Shown: positions 26,492-36,482 of the stretch, piece after piece
Position numbering within the stretch: position 1 is the first letter of the stretch
How the letters are laid out: every line of letters begins with the position of its first letter
NCBI GenBank assembly: GCA_052116865.1
Contig: JBQKKG010000003.1
Span: 186,001-250,000 of the forward strand
Direction: 5' to 3'
DNA from: CAUPWF01 sp963515125
Lineage (GTDB): Bacteria > Bacillota > Clostridia > Lachnospirales > Lachnospiraceae
Length of the DNA stretch: 64,000 bases
The notes under the pieces: generated by a model
What the model saw: the letters and a program-made list of their open reading frames with translations, nothing else
Database searches by the model: none
Told to the model about the DNA's origin: nothing
Translations under genes and position numbers: made by a program

Positions 26492-28300
26492 TTATTCGCA
26501 CTTCTCATCTAATGGTTTTAAAGAAAAATCAGGTTTTTCCAATGTCAAATTTATATTATAATACGGATCACCTTTTTTTAATAAATTTTCCCATCTTTTT
26601 TGAAATAGTTTTACTTCTTTTTGAAATCTTTGCCTTTTTTCCTGAGTATCTTCTAATCCCCGTGATTTTGACTCATAGTGATAAAGTTCTGCATAAGGAT
26701 TATAGACAACCAGCATTCCTTGCTCTCTAACTCTCAGACAAAAATCTACATCATTAAATGCCACTGCATACTTTTCTTCAAATCCATCCACCAATTCAAA
26801 TACACTCTTTTTTACCATCATGCAGGCTGCTGTCACAGCTGAATAATCTTGTGCACACACAATTCTAGAAAAATATCCAGGCATTCCTCGCATTTGTCCT
26901 ATAAATGCGTGACCAGCAATTCCAGCATATCCAATCACAATTCCAGCATGTTGAACTATGTTATCAGGGTAATAAAGTCTTGCACCAACAATCCCAATAT
27001 CTGCCCTTGTACAATATCCCAACAACTCCTCCATGCAATCACTATTTATAATTTCTGTATCATTATTAAGAAACCAATAATATTCTCCATTTGCAAATGT
27101 CACACCGTAATTATTGATTGCCGCATAATTAAACTTTTTCTTCCATGTAACAATCTTCACTTTATCATTATTCTTTTTTAGTTTTCTATAATATTCAAAT
27201 GTTTCTTCTAATTCACTATTATTTTCAATAATAATATACTCATAATTGGGATATTTCGTTTTGGCTTCAATAGATTCTATGCATTTATTTAAATCATCTG
27301 TATGGTCCTTGTTCGGAATAATAATGGAAACCTTAGGCATATTAGTTACCTGATATTTGGTTTTATATACTCCAAATCCTTCTCCTTCAATGACATTCGC
27401 TTTTATACCAATTCTGTCATAATGCGCTTGAATGGCATTTCTCCCAGCCTCTACTGCATAATTTTTACTATCTGGATTTTGTGCTGTAGATTCTTTATGT
27501 GCTCTCCAATGATACAATACCTTAGGTATATGGTAAATTTTTTTTGCAGATTCTACGCATCTTAGAACAAAATCGTAATCTTGGGCTCCATCAAATTCTT
27601 CATTTAAATTTCCAACACAATTGTATAACTCTCTGCTTACAACTACTAAATGGCAAAAATAATTCATAGAACAAAGCAAATCAATATTAAAATCCGACTT
27701 AAAATGAGGTTGAAAAAAATGTTTTCCATCCATTGTAATTTTATCTTCATCTGTATAAATTAAGTCTTGTTTTCCAACATTATTTAATATGTTTACACAT
27801 TGGAATAATGCATCTGGAGTAAGTAAATCATCGTGATCCATAAATGCAACATAATCGCCGGTTACAATTTCCAATGCCTTATTTGTATTCCTTGAAATGT
27901 TAAGCTTTTCTTCATTGTAGATGACTTTAATTCTATTATCCAAATTTGTATACCTTTTTAACACATCCTTTATTGGAGAATCAAAACCGCTCCCATCAGA
28001 CAAGCACAATTCCCACTTTGAGTAACTTTGTACCATAACGGACTCAATCATTTGCTCTAAGTAGTGTAATGGTGTTTCATATAAAGGTACTACAATACTA
28101 AAAATAGGTTGATAATTAAATTCCTTTTCTGACTGTTTTTTTAATTCCTGTTTCGTTGGCAATTTTTCCAATATCCACGATTGATAATCTACTTTATCAA
28201 GATGAAATATTTTTACAACTATTCTTTTTAAGAATTCTTTAAAACCAAATTTATAGTAATACTCCTTTGAGCGTCCGATCATTAACTTTAGCCTTTTCAT
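26492..28300 (-). CDS. Tandem GT2 glycosyltransferase
   Basis: 602 residues with two family 2 domains: the first from about 65 (FSIVVPLYETP, MDHDD, YTDEDK, DGAQDYDF), the second from about 323 (VSIIIPNKDH, FLNNDTE, NDVDFCLRVRE). It is a paralogue of the C-terminal about 560 residues of the product at 7598-10099 but lacks the duplicated N-terminal beta region. Such double transferases may add two sugars alternately. The gene is 15 bases upstream of rmlD in the operon, which favours dTDP-rhamnose as one donor. Confidence 0.88.
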   Translation of the reverse strand: MKRLKLMIGRSKEYYYKFGFKEFLKRIVVKIFHLDKVDYQSWILEKLPTKQELKKQSEKEFNYQPIFSIVVPLYETPLHYLEQMIESVMVQSYSKWELCLSDGSGFDSPIKDVLKRYTNLDNRIKVIYNEEKLNISRNTNKALEIVTGDYVAFMDHDDLLTPDALFQCVNILNNVGKQDLIYTDEDKITMDGKHFFQPHFKSDFNIDLLCSMNYFCHLVVVSRELYNCVGNLNEEFDGAQDYDFVLRCVESAKKIYHIPKVLYHWRAHKESTAQNPDSKNYAVEAGRNAIQAHYDRIGIKANVIEGEGFGVYKTKYQVTNMPKVSIIIPNKDHTDDLNKCIESIEAKTKYPNYEYIIIENNSELEETFEYYRKLKKNNDKVKIVTWKKKFNYAAINNYGVTFANGEYYWFLNNDTEIINSDCMEELLGYCTRADIGIVGARLYYPDNIVQHAGIVIGYAGIAGHAFIGQMRGMPGYFSRIVCAQDYSAVTAACMMVKKSVFELVDGFEEKYAVAFNDVDFCLRVREQGMLVVYNPYAELYHYESKSRGLEDTQEKRQRFQKEVKLFQKRWENLLKKGDPYYNINLTLEKPDFSLKPLDEKCE

Positions 28301-28318
28301 ATATGAACTCCTCCAAAA

Positions 28319-29416
28319 CTATTCGACAACTCTCATTTCCTGCTGTGGTAAATTCTTAATCTTTTCGTTACTTAATAATTTTTTTCCAAGTTGTTGAAAA
28401 GGCCTTTCAATACAAAACCAGGATAACATTCCGAATATGACTGTTATTATGCTACTTATAACCCAGTAAATATTGAGTGTTAATTGATACTTCCATAAGA
28501 TAGTAACAATAGCTTGCTGCAATACAAATCCATAAAGGTACATTCCATAAGAAAAATCATTTCTTGAAAACCATTTACCAAAAAAAGGTTTTTCGGCAAG
28601 CGCAAAAGAAAAGACAAAATATGGTAAGATCAAAAAAACTAAAAGCTCTGTCTTAGCAGGTGCAAAATTTAACATCGCTGAAACAAGAACAAGACCAATT
28701 CCTAATTGGAGGTTTAAATATTTTTTTATTTTACTTGACGTAAATACAATCCCCATAAAAAAATATGGCATAATCGTTAATGCCGATATAATGTCTGTTC
28801 CCCAAATAACAATTCTTATTTCCGGAAAAAATCTAGATAAGATAATATTCACCCCTTCTAATAGAATGGCAATCATGAATGAAACTTTTATCTTATCAAA
28901 TTGTCTAAATATTGTAAAAACAATTGGTAACATAATATATAAACCCATTTGTACTGGTAGAGTCCACAAGGACCCATTTACTGCATCAGGATATGGATTA
29001 TTTGAAAAAACTCCTGGCAAAAAATATTGCACATTAAACAGAATATTCTTCAAGTATCCCCATGTAACATCATGTTTAAAATAATCAATCGTATCTAGCG
29101 ATGAAAAAATGGGTCCTATAATTAATATAGAAAACAACACAACTCCTATTAAGCCCGGCAAAATTCTTGAAATTCTTCTAATTCCATATCGGATTACATT
29201 TCTATCCCTCATATAGCTAGTTGCCGTTAAGCATCCACTAATTACAAAAAGAATCTTAACTGCTAACGTAGAAACCGCCTGCCCCATGAATAAAGTTGGT
29301 GGAATTCCTATGAGGTGACACATATGTCCTAAAACCACCATGAGGGCTGATACAAATCCAATCATATTGTAATTATTCATTCTATTTAAATTAACTTTTG
29401 TCTGCTGTTGATCCAT
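28319..29416 (-). CDS. Acyltransferase family 3 membrane protein
   Basis: 365 residues and about ten membrane segments. NNYNMIGFVSALMVVLGHMCHLIG holds the family histidine, and VISGCLTATSYM corresponds to the usual F..SG motif. The C-terminal FCIERPFQQLGKK matches the end of OafA-type O-acetyltransferases. It starts two bases after the stop of the membrane gene upstream. Probably O-acetylates a sugar of the rhamnose-containing glycan; the acceptor is unknown. Confidence 0.88.
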   Translation of the reverse strand: MDQQQTKVNLNRMNNYNMIGFVSALMVVLGHMCHLIGIPPTLFMGQAVSTLAVKILFVISGCLTATSYMRDRNVIRYGIRRISRILPGLIGVVLFSILIIGPIFSSLDTIDYFKHDVTWGYLKNILFNVQYFLPGVFSNNPYPDAVNGSLWTLPVQMGLYIMLPIVFTIFRQFDKIKVSFMIAILLEGVNIILSRFFPEIRIVIWGTDIISALTIMPYFFMGIVFTSSKIKKYLNLQLGIGLVLVSAMLNFAPAKTELLVFLILPYFVFSFALAEKPFFGKWFSRNDFSYGMYLYGFVLQQAIVTILWKYQLTLNIYWVISSIITVIFGMLSWFCIERPFQQLGKKLLSNEKIKNLPQQEMRVVE

Positions 29417-29417
29417 A

Positions 29418-31310
29418 CTATTCCCCTACATTCTTTAAAATTGCAATACATCCAGCTGCATTTTCATATTTAACATCTAATTTATCTGCATAATCCAATT
29501 CCTTCCAGTCTGCAATTCCTTCAACTCTATTCATAACAACAATCACCATATTTTCTTTTACTTTTGGTTCAGATGTATCCATATAGACGTTTAACATATC
29601 TTCGTTATTCAATGTTGCCTCTAAAATTTTTTTATTTGTCTTGTCAAGAGCATTTGTGACTCCTGGTCTTGTTAACTCCTCAATCTCCTCTGGTTTAAAC
29701 ACACTCCAAAAAATATTATTATCAAAATCAACTCTTCTTGTTATTCCCCTAAACCAATTAAAATCTTCTATATATCCATTAAAAATTACGTATTCTTCAT
29801 TTTTATATTGTTCATAGTATTCTTCATATAATCGTATTTTGTTTTCCGAATACGGCGATAGGTCTCTTAGACACTCTCGATTAAAGTTATATATATGGAA
29901 AAAATAATTGCTCTTTATTTCTGGAACGTAAAGTACCGTTTCATTCTGAAATTCACTTTCCAAACCACCAAACCAGCAAATCGCTAAAATCATAATTATT
30001 CCGCTATATATAACTATAAAAGGTTTGCAAAATCTTCCAATATATAAAGCTCCATATAATGCTAAATAAAAAAGAATCATAATCATTAAATAGTGATTTT
30101 TATAAAAATAATAAGACGAAACCTTCCCTTTTGTCCCTAGATAAGCAAGTACTAACATAAATCCTGCTAAAAAGAAAAACAATAAAGTACCTACATCTTT
30201 ATTTTTCTCCTTTATCAAAGAATAAAGCCCCAATAAACTAATTGGTAATATAAACAAAAAGTTAGAGTATAATTCTCTATACACAAATCCTTCTTGAGCA
30301 ATACCAGCGCTCAATTCTGAACCAAAAGCTGATAATTGAAACATACTATAAGATAAAATTAAAATACATGGAACAAAAAATAAACCCAAATTAATTTTAG
30401 TTATATCCTTGAGTACTCTTTTTGTAATTTGTTTTCGCTTTGTCCACATATCCCAGGATATAAAAAAACAAATAGAAAAAAAGACAACTGGTGCAAATAA
30501 CGAATAGCAAACACCTATACTTAATGCTCCACACATAATAAAAAATAATATAAATAAATTATTTTCATCTGATTCTACAAATATCCGAACCATAAACATT
30601 AAAAAAATAACAAGTGATACTCCCATACCCAAATATACAAAACCAAATAGCATATTGTTTCTAGGATATCCTAACATGTAAACAACAGTCAGTAAAATAC
30701 CTATAACTCTTGAGTATCTATCATTTAACTTGTTTCTAATGAGACAAAAAAATAAGCTACCAGATATAAAATACATAATAACATCCGCCAATATAAACGC
30801 CCTATAAATTCTTGTCATTCTTAAGAACGGTTGAAATACTTCCAAAAACAGTGCATTATTCAATGGCGCGAAATACATACTTATTATTTTTTTATTCTGT
30901 ATTACAGATAGGGCCTGTCTAAAATGTGTTCCTGGGTCTGTAGTAAGATAATTAATATCAAACTTAAAGCCAAATTGATTGGTACAGCCAATAAAAACTG
31001 TAATTGCGATAATTGCAAATGCAATAATATCATACATTTCCCATTCAAGCTGTTGTCTTTTATCATTTTTTATTATAATCCACCAAATAATAACACCAAA
31101 TAGCAAATCGGCTATTCCTAAACTCAGAATATTAATAGGGATATTAATTAAATTTATCACTCCAGCTATTAAGGCATGATAGCACAGTATTCCCATAAAC
31201 ATAATTGGTCCCCAGACAAAAACATTTTCTTTTTTATCTGACTTTTTTATGATCAATAATCCACTCCATAAAATCAGAAAGCTAATTACAAAACAGATTG
31301 AATATATCAT
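29418..31310 (-). CDS. Large polytopic membrane protein, GT-C-like
   Basis: 630 residues with about thirteen hydrophobic segments over the first 460 residues and a soluble C-terminal extracytoplasmic part of about 150 residues. TDPGTHFRQAL in the first large loop, with an acidic residue followed by His, resembles the loop of GT-C transferases and related DUF families that use polyprenyl-phosphate sugars; this is a weak clue. The open frame begins with GTG at 31322, but AAAGGTGG positions ribosomes better for the ATG at 31310. It is tightly packed between a GT2 gene and an acyltransferase gene. It could add a side-chain sugar outside the cell. Confidence 0.65.
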   Translation of the reverse strand: MIYSICFVISFLILWSGLLIIKKSDKKENVFVWGPIMFMGILCYHALIAGVINLINIPINILSLGIADLLFGVIIWWIIIKNDKRQQLEWEMYDIIAFAIIAITVFIGCTNQFGFKFDINYLTTDPGTHFRQALSVIQNKKIISMYFAPLNNALFLEVFQPFLRMTRIYRAFILADVIMYFISGSLFFCLIRNKLNDRYSRVIGILLTVVYMLGYPRNNMLFGFVYLGMGVSLVIFLMFMVRIFVESDENNLFILFFIMCGALSIGVCYSLFAPVVFFSICFFISWDMWTKRKQITKRVLKDITKINLGLFFVPCILILSYSMFQLSAFGSELSAGIAQEGFVYRELYSNFLFILPISLLGLYSLIKEKNKDVGTLLFFFLAGFMLVLAYLGTKGKVSSYYFYKNHYLMIMILFYLALYGALYIGRFCKPFIVIYSGIIMILAICWFGGLESEFQNETVLYVPEIKSNYFFHIYNFNRECLRDLSPYSENKIRLYEEYYEQYKNEEYVIFNGYIEDFNWFRGITRRVDFDNNIFWSVFKPEEIEELTRPGVTNALDKTNKKILEATLNNEDMLNVYMDTSEPKVKENMVIVVMNRVEGIADWKELDYADKLDVKYENAAGCIAILKNVGE

Positions 31311-31324
31311 ATATTTTACCACCT

Positions 31325-33220
31325 TTAATCTCGTTTTCTAATTCTAGCAATGGCCTTCTTAGCCAACCGCTTGCCATGTTTTGTGGTTTTTTTAATAATA
31401 TTTGAATCATATGCAGCAGAAATATATTCATATTCTTCATCCGGTACTCTCTTAAATAAATGACCAGTAACTACTATTTTTGATATAACTTCTTTCTTAG
31501 CTAAGGTAATGTAAACTTGTGGATCTGAATGTAATATTACAATTTTCCCTCTAGATCGAAATCCATTTGACGAAACTTGACCAATATTCTTCTCAATTTG
31601 TCTCCCGTCTTTGAAAGTGATATTGACTTGAAGTTGGTCTAGCATAATTCCTCCTCTATCATATGGATCCCATCTAATCTGGTGTATCTCGCCATATGTC
31701 TCTAATTCGGAAAATTCATATTTAAAATCTGGTAACGCAACCTTTGTTGATGAATGCACCGACCATTTTTCAGAATAACCACTACCATGATTTAAATACA
31801 GTGCCGTTATTTGTCCAAATTCTTTTTTTCTTAAAGATTCATCAAAAACATCTCCATAATTTTCCACTGCCTCAATTAAATTACCCACATATTCCTTCGG
31901 TAAAAGAATCGGTTTAGATTTAAATTTGTTTTGTATTTTTTTATGATTATTCTTCCACACTTCGTCATCATGTAAAGAATACGAGTTTTCTATATTTCGC
32001 CATAATCGGTAAATACTTGTTGGTCTTTGTATATCTGCCACCCCACATAATGCACTAATTCGCATTAAAAAATCCCAATCTTCAGTTGTATCCAACGTTT
32101 CATCAAATCTTATCCCCAACTCTTTAAATGGATATAATGGAAAAGCAAGACCAAGTACTGGACAATAGTTTCCATTTAATTCAGTCAACCAATGAAAATC
32201 CTTACAGAATTGATTCTGTGGTGAACCACATGCACGCAATCCCTGAATTCCATCTTTCGTCTTCACTGTACACCAATCTTGTGCGATAACATACGCATGT
32301 AATACTCTTCCCGGATAATCTTCCGCCTTTTCTTTAAAAGAAGATACCCAGTTATCAAATACTAAGTCATCATCATCTAAAATTACTGCATATTGTCCAC
32401 GTGCTAATTCAAACCCACGATTAATTGGTGTAGTTCGATTTCCATCTTCCACTAGTATAAATCTGATCTTCTCACTCAAAAATTCTGGTACATCTGCTAT
32501 AATTTGTTCTACATTTTCTTTTTGTTCCTTCGAAAGTTTATGACCCATGACCATTACTTCAAAATCCATGCAACTTTGCCCTGCTAAAGATAACAATGTT
32601 TCCCTTAAAGCTTCTGATCTTTTTCCTTGTGTTCTAGTAACGATAGATAAGAACGGTCTTTTAATTTCCTCCAAATCCGCTTTCTCTATTGGACTATATT
32701 GCCTGATAAAAACATCTATCATATATTCTGAATTAATAAATTCCTGCATCCATGTTAAATATTGATTAACCAAGCTTTCTTTAGCCATAAATGTATTATA
32801 GGACTCATCGCATTCCTGATAGTTAATATCATTTTTCGCACATTCTTTATATCCCAAACGTTCCATTCTTACATTTAATTCTTTTCCCAATACTTGAGCA
32901 ACACTACTTTGTTTTAGTGTTGTTCCAGAAACTATACCTAAAACTTTGTCCTTTCTTGCAGCATTTTCTCCTACAACAATCACAGAGATATCTCTGTCTA
33001 CAAGAATATTGTGATTCTTTTCAAGAAACTCATAGTTTTTTTCCTGATTTCTTCCAAATTCCTCAAATATAATGACATTTATCTCTTCCGATTTTTCCAG
33101 TTCTTTTTCTAATGATTCTATGGTAATATGTTCATCAACATAAAGAATATTTCCATTATCAGCTAAATTCACAGTTAACTCATCAATATGCTTTTTTACA
33201 TCTGCCCTTACATTTCTCAT
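31325..33220 (-). CDS. GT2 glycosyltransferase with extra N- and C-terminal domains
   Basis: 631 residues. An N-terminal Rossmann-like region of about 100 residues (NVIIFEEFGRN, ISVIVVGEN), a helical linker, a GT2 domain about 195-420 (FLSIVTRTQGKR, ILDDDD, TEDWDFLMR), and a C-terminal beta-sandwich-like region about 500-610 (IRWDPYDRGG) of the kind often attached to rhamnan-type transferases. The frame is open to GTG 33244, but AAGGAAGG lies inside that extension, so ATG 33220 is used. Donor and acceptor are not predictable. Confidence 0.82.
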   Translation of the reverse strand: MRNVRADVKKHIDELTVNLADNGNILYVDEHITIESLEKELEKSEEINVIIFEEFGRNQEKNYEFLEKNHNILVDRDISVIVVGENAARKDKVLGIVSGTTLKQSSVAQVLGKELNVRMERLGYKECAKNDINYQECDESYNTFMAKESLVNQYLTWMQEFINSEYMIDVFIRQYSPIEKADLEEIKRPFLSIVTRTQGKRSEALRETLLSLAGQSCMDFEVMVMGHKLSKEQKENVEQIIADVPEFLSEKIRFILVEDGNRTTPINRGFELARGQYAVILDDDDLVFDNWVSSFKEKAEDYPGRVLHAYVIAQDWCTVKTKDGIQGLRACGSPQNQFCKDFHWLTELNGNYCPVLGLAFPLYPFKELGIRFDETLDTTEDWDFLMRISALCGVADIQRPTSIYRLWRNIENSYSLHDDEVWKNNHKKIQNKFKSKPILLPKEYVGNLIEAVENYGDVFDESLRKKEFGQITALYLNHGSGYSEKWSVHSSTKVALPDFKYEFSELETYGEIHQIRWDPYDRGGIMLDQLQVNITFKDGRQIEKNIGQVSSNGFRSRGKIVILHSDPQVYITLAKKEVISKIVVTGHLFKRVPDEEYEYISAAYDSNIIKKTTKHGKRLAKKAIARIRKRD

Positions 33221-33250
33221 ATCTGTGTACCCTTCCTTATCCACGACATT

Positions 33251-34153
33251 TTACATAATAAATCTGTGTTTTGCATATCCACCCTCGACAAATGTTGCAA
33301 CTTTATGTTCTTCATCAACCGGTCTTACTAATTTTCCGGCTTTTCGTCGAGCTGCAAATTCATCAGCCGCTTTTTTCAACTCATCATTCTTACTTCTTTT
33401 AAAATCCCAAAGTAACCGAGTTAATAATTTATTATTAGACCACTTATGAGCCATCATTAAAGCTGCTTCTGCTGAATAGTAACGTTCTGCCGCAGTAGGT
33501 TGCCAATTCCCATCGCTTGACAATTGCTTTGCATGAAATACTGGCGCTAATGGTTGATAAAACAATTTGTATCCTAATAAACGGATTCTCCATGAAAAAT
33601 CAACATCATCACAATACATAAAGAAAGACTGAGCGTCAAACCCATGAACTTCTTTAAATATTTTGGTTGGAAAAATAACGCATGCTGTCGTAGACCAAGC
33701 AGTTTCAAATGTCTTCATATTGTATTCTTTTGGATGTTCAATTGGCGTTTGCCTTGCCTCAACTAATCCTACCAAATTATTTTCAAATGGTTTCATCATT
33801 TCAATAAAAAAGTGGGGTGAAACTATAACATCTGGATTCATTATCATCATATAATCCATACTACATTTTTCCCCTAAACGATTATGACCTTTTGCTGTAC
33901 CAGTATTACAATCAAAATACCTATATTCTATAGACAATATACCACTCAATTTTTGATTCATAATATTAATTTCTTCTTGCGTATAAATGGGTTCTTTGGA
34001 TGCATCTCCATATTTAAGCAAACACTGATTTACACTTCCATCTCTCTCTTTGTTCACAGTAATTGCCTTTGCCAGTCCCATGATTGCTTTTTCTAAAGCA
34101 TCTTTTTCATTATGATATAGTACTGATTGTATTTGAATTGACACTTTTTCCAT
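33251..34153 (-). CDS. GT2 glycosyltransferase, rhamnosyltransferase-like
   Basis: 300 residues. IQSVLYHNE at the start, MIMNPDVIVSP as the metal-site region and FFMYCDDVDFSWRIRLLGYK as the acceptor-side motif identify a family 2 transferase of the WcaA/rhamnosyltransferase type. The usual DxD is here NPD. The C-terminal 70 residues are basic and helical. It lies between an SDR gene and another GT2 gene in the rml operon. Confidence 0.82.
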   Translation of the reverse strand: MEKVSIQIQSVLYHNEKDALEKAIMGLAKAITVNKERDGSVNQCLLKYGDASKEPIYTQEEINIMNQKLSGILSIEYRYFDCNTGTAKGHNRLGEKCSMDYMMIMNPDVIVSPHFFIEMMKPFENNLVGLVEARQTPIEHPKEYNMKTFETAWSTTACVIFPTKIFKEVHGFDAQSFFMYCDDVDFSWRIRLLGYKLFYQPLAPVFHAKQLSSDGNWQPTAAERYYSAEAALMMAHKWSNNKLLTRLLWDFKRSKNDELKKAADEFAARRKAGKLVRPVDEEHKVATFVEGGYAKHRFIM

Positions 34154-34183
34154 AACTTTTCTGCTCCCTAATCTATATGTTGT

Positions 34184-35083
34184 TTATACATCTAAAATTT
34201 CAATAATTTCCTTTATCTGATTACGAATGTACATATCCTCTTTCGCATTCTTAACTATTTCCTTTATCTTTTCTGTGTCACCATAAACAATTGGAGAATC
34301 ATAACTTCTTTCTGGAAAGACTCCATAAGCTGGTTTAATATTTAAATGATTTTCCTCTATAAATTCCTCAACTTTATCTCGCAATGCTACTGGTCGTCCA
34401 GAACAACAGCTAATAATTCCTTGCACTTTATTTTGCATCACTGATAAAGCAATCTCTTTAGCTAAATTTTCTATATGAATAAAATCATATTTATTATTTC
34501 CTAAATTTAGTGGAAATTCCTTTTTCCCTTCTTCCTCTGCTTTAAGGATCTTGGTGAAAATAGAATTATTATGCAGGTCATCTCCAAATATATAGTATGC
34601 CCTTAACCACTGAAGTACAAATTCCGACTTTTCTTGGTACACTGCAAGTGCTTGACGCAAAGAATTTTTAGCTATTCCATACATGCTTTTAGGATTTGTA
34701 GGAGTCTCTTGTGTAATCATGCCTTCATAATACCCTACTTCATGCATAGATCCCATAGCTGCAAATTGTTTTAATCCCCCTGCAATCATATTTCGTGCAA
34801 ATTCATAATGGGCATACAATAACTCTAAATGAGAATCACTATTATGAACAAAACCATCCTTCCATGCTAAATGTAAACAAACATCTGGTTTTCCTAATTC
34901 CTCATAAATATGTTGATTTCCATTAAAAATATCATATTGCAATATTTTCGCTCTGCCGTCAATATGTTCCGTCCTCATATCAACTGCTGTTACATTCGCA
35001 CCAAAATCAAGTAATGATTTAACAATAAATTTTCCAATATATCCGCCTGCGCCAGTGACTAAGACATGCTTTTCTTGATTCAT
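34184..35083 (-). CDS. NAD-dependent sugar epimerase/dehydratase (extended SDR)
   Basis: 299 residues. GAGGYIGK is the nucleotide-binding glycine motif, HLAWKDG follows in place of the common HLAA, and YGIAKNSL carries the catalytic YxxxK. Extended SDRs in such loci epimerise, reduce or dehydrate nucleotide sugars. It is not one of the four rhamnose enzymes, which are all accounted for elsewhere, so it should make a second unusual sugar. Its exact reaction cannot be read from the sequence. Confidence 0.82.
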   Translation of the reverse strand: MNQEKHVLVTGAGGYIGKFIVKSLLDFGANVTAVDMRTEHIDGRAKILQYDIFNGNQHIYEELGKPDVCLHLAWKDGFVHNSDSHLELLYAHYEFARNMIAGGLKQFAAMGSMHEVGYYEGMITQETPTNPKSMYGIAKNSLRQALAVYQEKSEFVLQWLRAYYIFGDDLHNNSIFTKILKAEEEGKKEFPLNLGNNKYDFIHIENLAKEIALSVMQNKVQGIISCCSGRPVALRDKVEEFIEENHLNIKPAYGVFPERSYDSPIVYGDTEKIKEIVKNAKEDMYIRNQIKEIIEILDV

Positions 35084-35112
35084 CTTTTTTCCTCCAAAAT
35101 CAATTAACGTTA

Positions 35113-35724
35113 TTATCTAAAGAATTTATATAGTACTTTAATAAATACAAATATATATATCACAAAACATATTACTACAAAAAAAGTTTCCCAACTAAAT
35201 ATATGGCTAATAGTACGTAATACTAAAGTGCCTTCCACTTCATCCCCATTCACCTTAAGATGAGTGTCACGATTCGTTGCCTGCGTTTTATAGACACTTA
35301 TACTCTCTCCTGGCATCCCATTTTTCGATGTGATTGTAAATACATACGTTTTACCTTTACATGAAGTTAACTCATTAAATTCAAACTCATAAAACTTGCT
35401 GTTTTTTATCTTAGAAGCATTTACTTTTCCTTTTGCAACAATCTCCCCATTACTTTTATCCTTTATACTATAAATAATATCTGCACTGGGAGCTTTTTTG
35501 TCATTAAATGTTCTACATTTAATCTTTACACCTTTTATTGTATCCTGTTTTGCCACAAATTCTTGTTCTATTACATAATCCCCAACTATCTCTTCGCATG
35601 AAACATATTCTTCTACTGCAATTGCTTCACTATAAATCGGCTCTGGCTGTTCAATATAAGAATATAAATATGTTGCACCTATTACTACAATAGAAAAAAT
35701 AAGCCACCTAATTTTTCTTTTCAT
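35113..35724 (-). CDS. Membrane-anchored protein with extracytoplasmic domain, unknown function
   Basis: 203 residues with a membrane helix near each end (about 5-24 and 176-200) and about 150 residues outside between them. The outer part (TIKGVKIKCRTF, FYEFEFNELTSCKGKTYVFTITS) resembles in order and spacing the outer N-terminal domain of the DUF2142 protein at 39901-41883 (TLEGIELVFDN, KPFELLCEKPVKVDREQKYEMVVKV). It may be a separate accessory form of that domain. It follows the ABC exporter genes in the operon. I do not recognise a named family. Confidence 0.65.
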   Translation of the reverse strand: MKRKIRWLIFSIVVIGATYLYSYIEQPEPIYSEAIAVEEYVSCEEIVGDYVIEQEFVAKQDTIKGVKIKCRTFNDKKAPSADIIYSIKDKSNGEIVAKGKVNASKIKNSKFYEFEFNELTSCKGKTYVFTITSKNGMPGESISVYKTQATNRDTHLKVNGDEVEGTLVLRTISHIFSWETFFVVICFVIYIFVFIKVLYKFFR

Positions 35725-35741
35725 TATTCCAACTCCATTTA

Positions 35742-36473
35742 CTAAGAATTTTTATATAAATCACCTATTTCTTTTGAATCTCCATACATTTTTAAATGTC
35801 CATGTTCAATCCATGCAACTTTATTGCACAATTGCTGTACTTGTTCTATGCTATGAGATACAAATAAAATAGTAGTATCATTCGACATCATTTTCTTAAT
35901 TCGTTCTTCACATTTTTGTTGAAACCTAAAATCACCCACTGACAAAACTTCATCAACAATCAAGATGTCTGGCGTCCCTATTGTAGCTATTGCAAAAGCA
36001 ATTCTGGAAATCATTCCAGAAGAAAAATTCTTAATTGGTACATTCATGAAGTCATGTAATTCTGAAAACTCTACGATATCATCATAGTACATCTCCATTT
36101 CACTTCTAGAATACCCTAATATTGCTCCATTTAAAAAAACATTTTCCTTTGCAGTCAAATCCATGTCGAATCCTGCGCCTAACTCTATCAAAGGTGCCAT
36201 AGTTCCATTAACCATAACTTTTCCTTCCGTCGGCTTTAATACTCCTGCAATTGTTTTTAACAAAGTGCTTTTCCCACAACCATTTAAACCAATGAGCCCC
36301 AAAGAATCACCTTTTTTTACTTCTATTGTAATATTGCGTAATGCCCAGAATTCATCATAAGCAATTTCGCCTTTTATTTTGCGAATCAGAAAATCCTTTA
36401 AACTATCTACTTTTTCTTTAGCCAAATTAAATCTTATTGAAACATTATCAACCTTTATTGCTATCTTTTCCAT
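35742..36473 (-). CDS. Polysaccharide/teichoic acid ABC exporter, ATPase
   Basis: 243-residue cytoplasmic ATPase of the TagH/Wzt/RgpD group. Walker A is GLNGCGKST near 60-70, the ABC signature is NFSSGM, Walker B is ILIVDEVLSVGD with the group-typical FRFQQKCEERI after it. It lacks the C-terminal carbohydrate-binding extension of O-antigen Wzt, so chain-length control by that domain is not expected. The permease gene lies directly upstream, 9 bases away. Together they would export a completed lipid-linked polymer. Confidence 0.93.
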   Translation of the reverse strand: MEKIAIKVDNVSIRFNLAKEKVDSLKDFLIRKIKGEIAYDEFWALRNITIEVKKGDSLGLIGLNGCGKSTLLKTIAGVLKPTEGKVMVNGTMAPLIELGAGFDMDLTAKENVFLNGAILGYSRSEMEMYYDDIVEFSELHDFMNVPIKNFSSGMISRIAFAIATIGTPDILIVDEVLSVGDFRFQQKCEERIKKMMSNDTTILFVSHSIEQVQQLCNKVAWIEHGHLKMYGDSKEIGDLYKNS

Positions 36474-36482
36474 AATTATCTC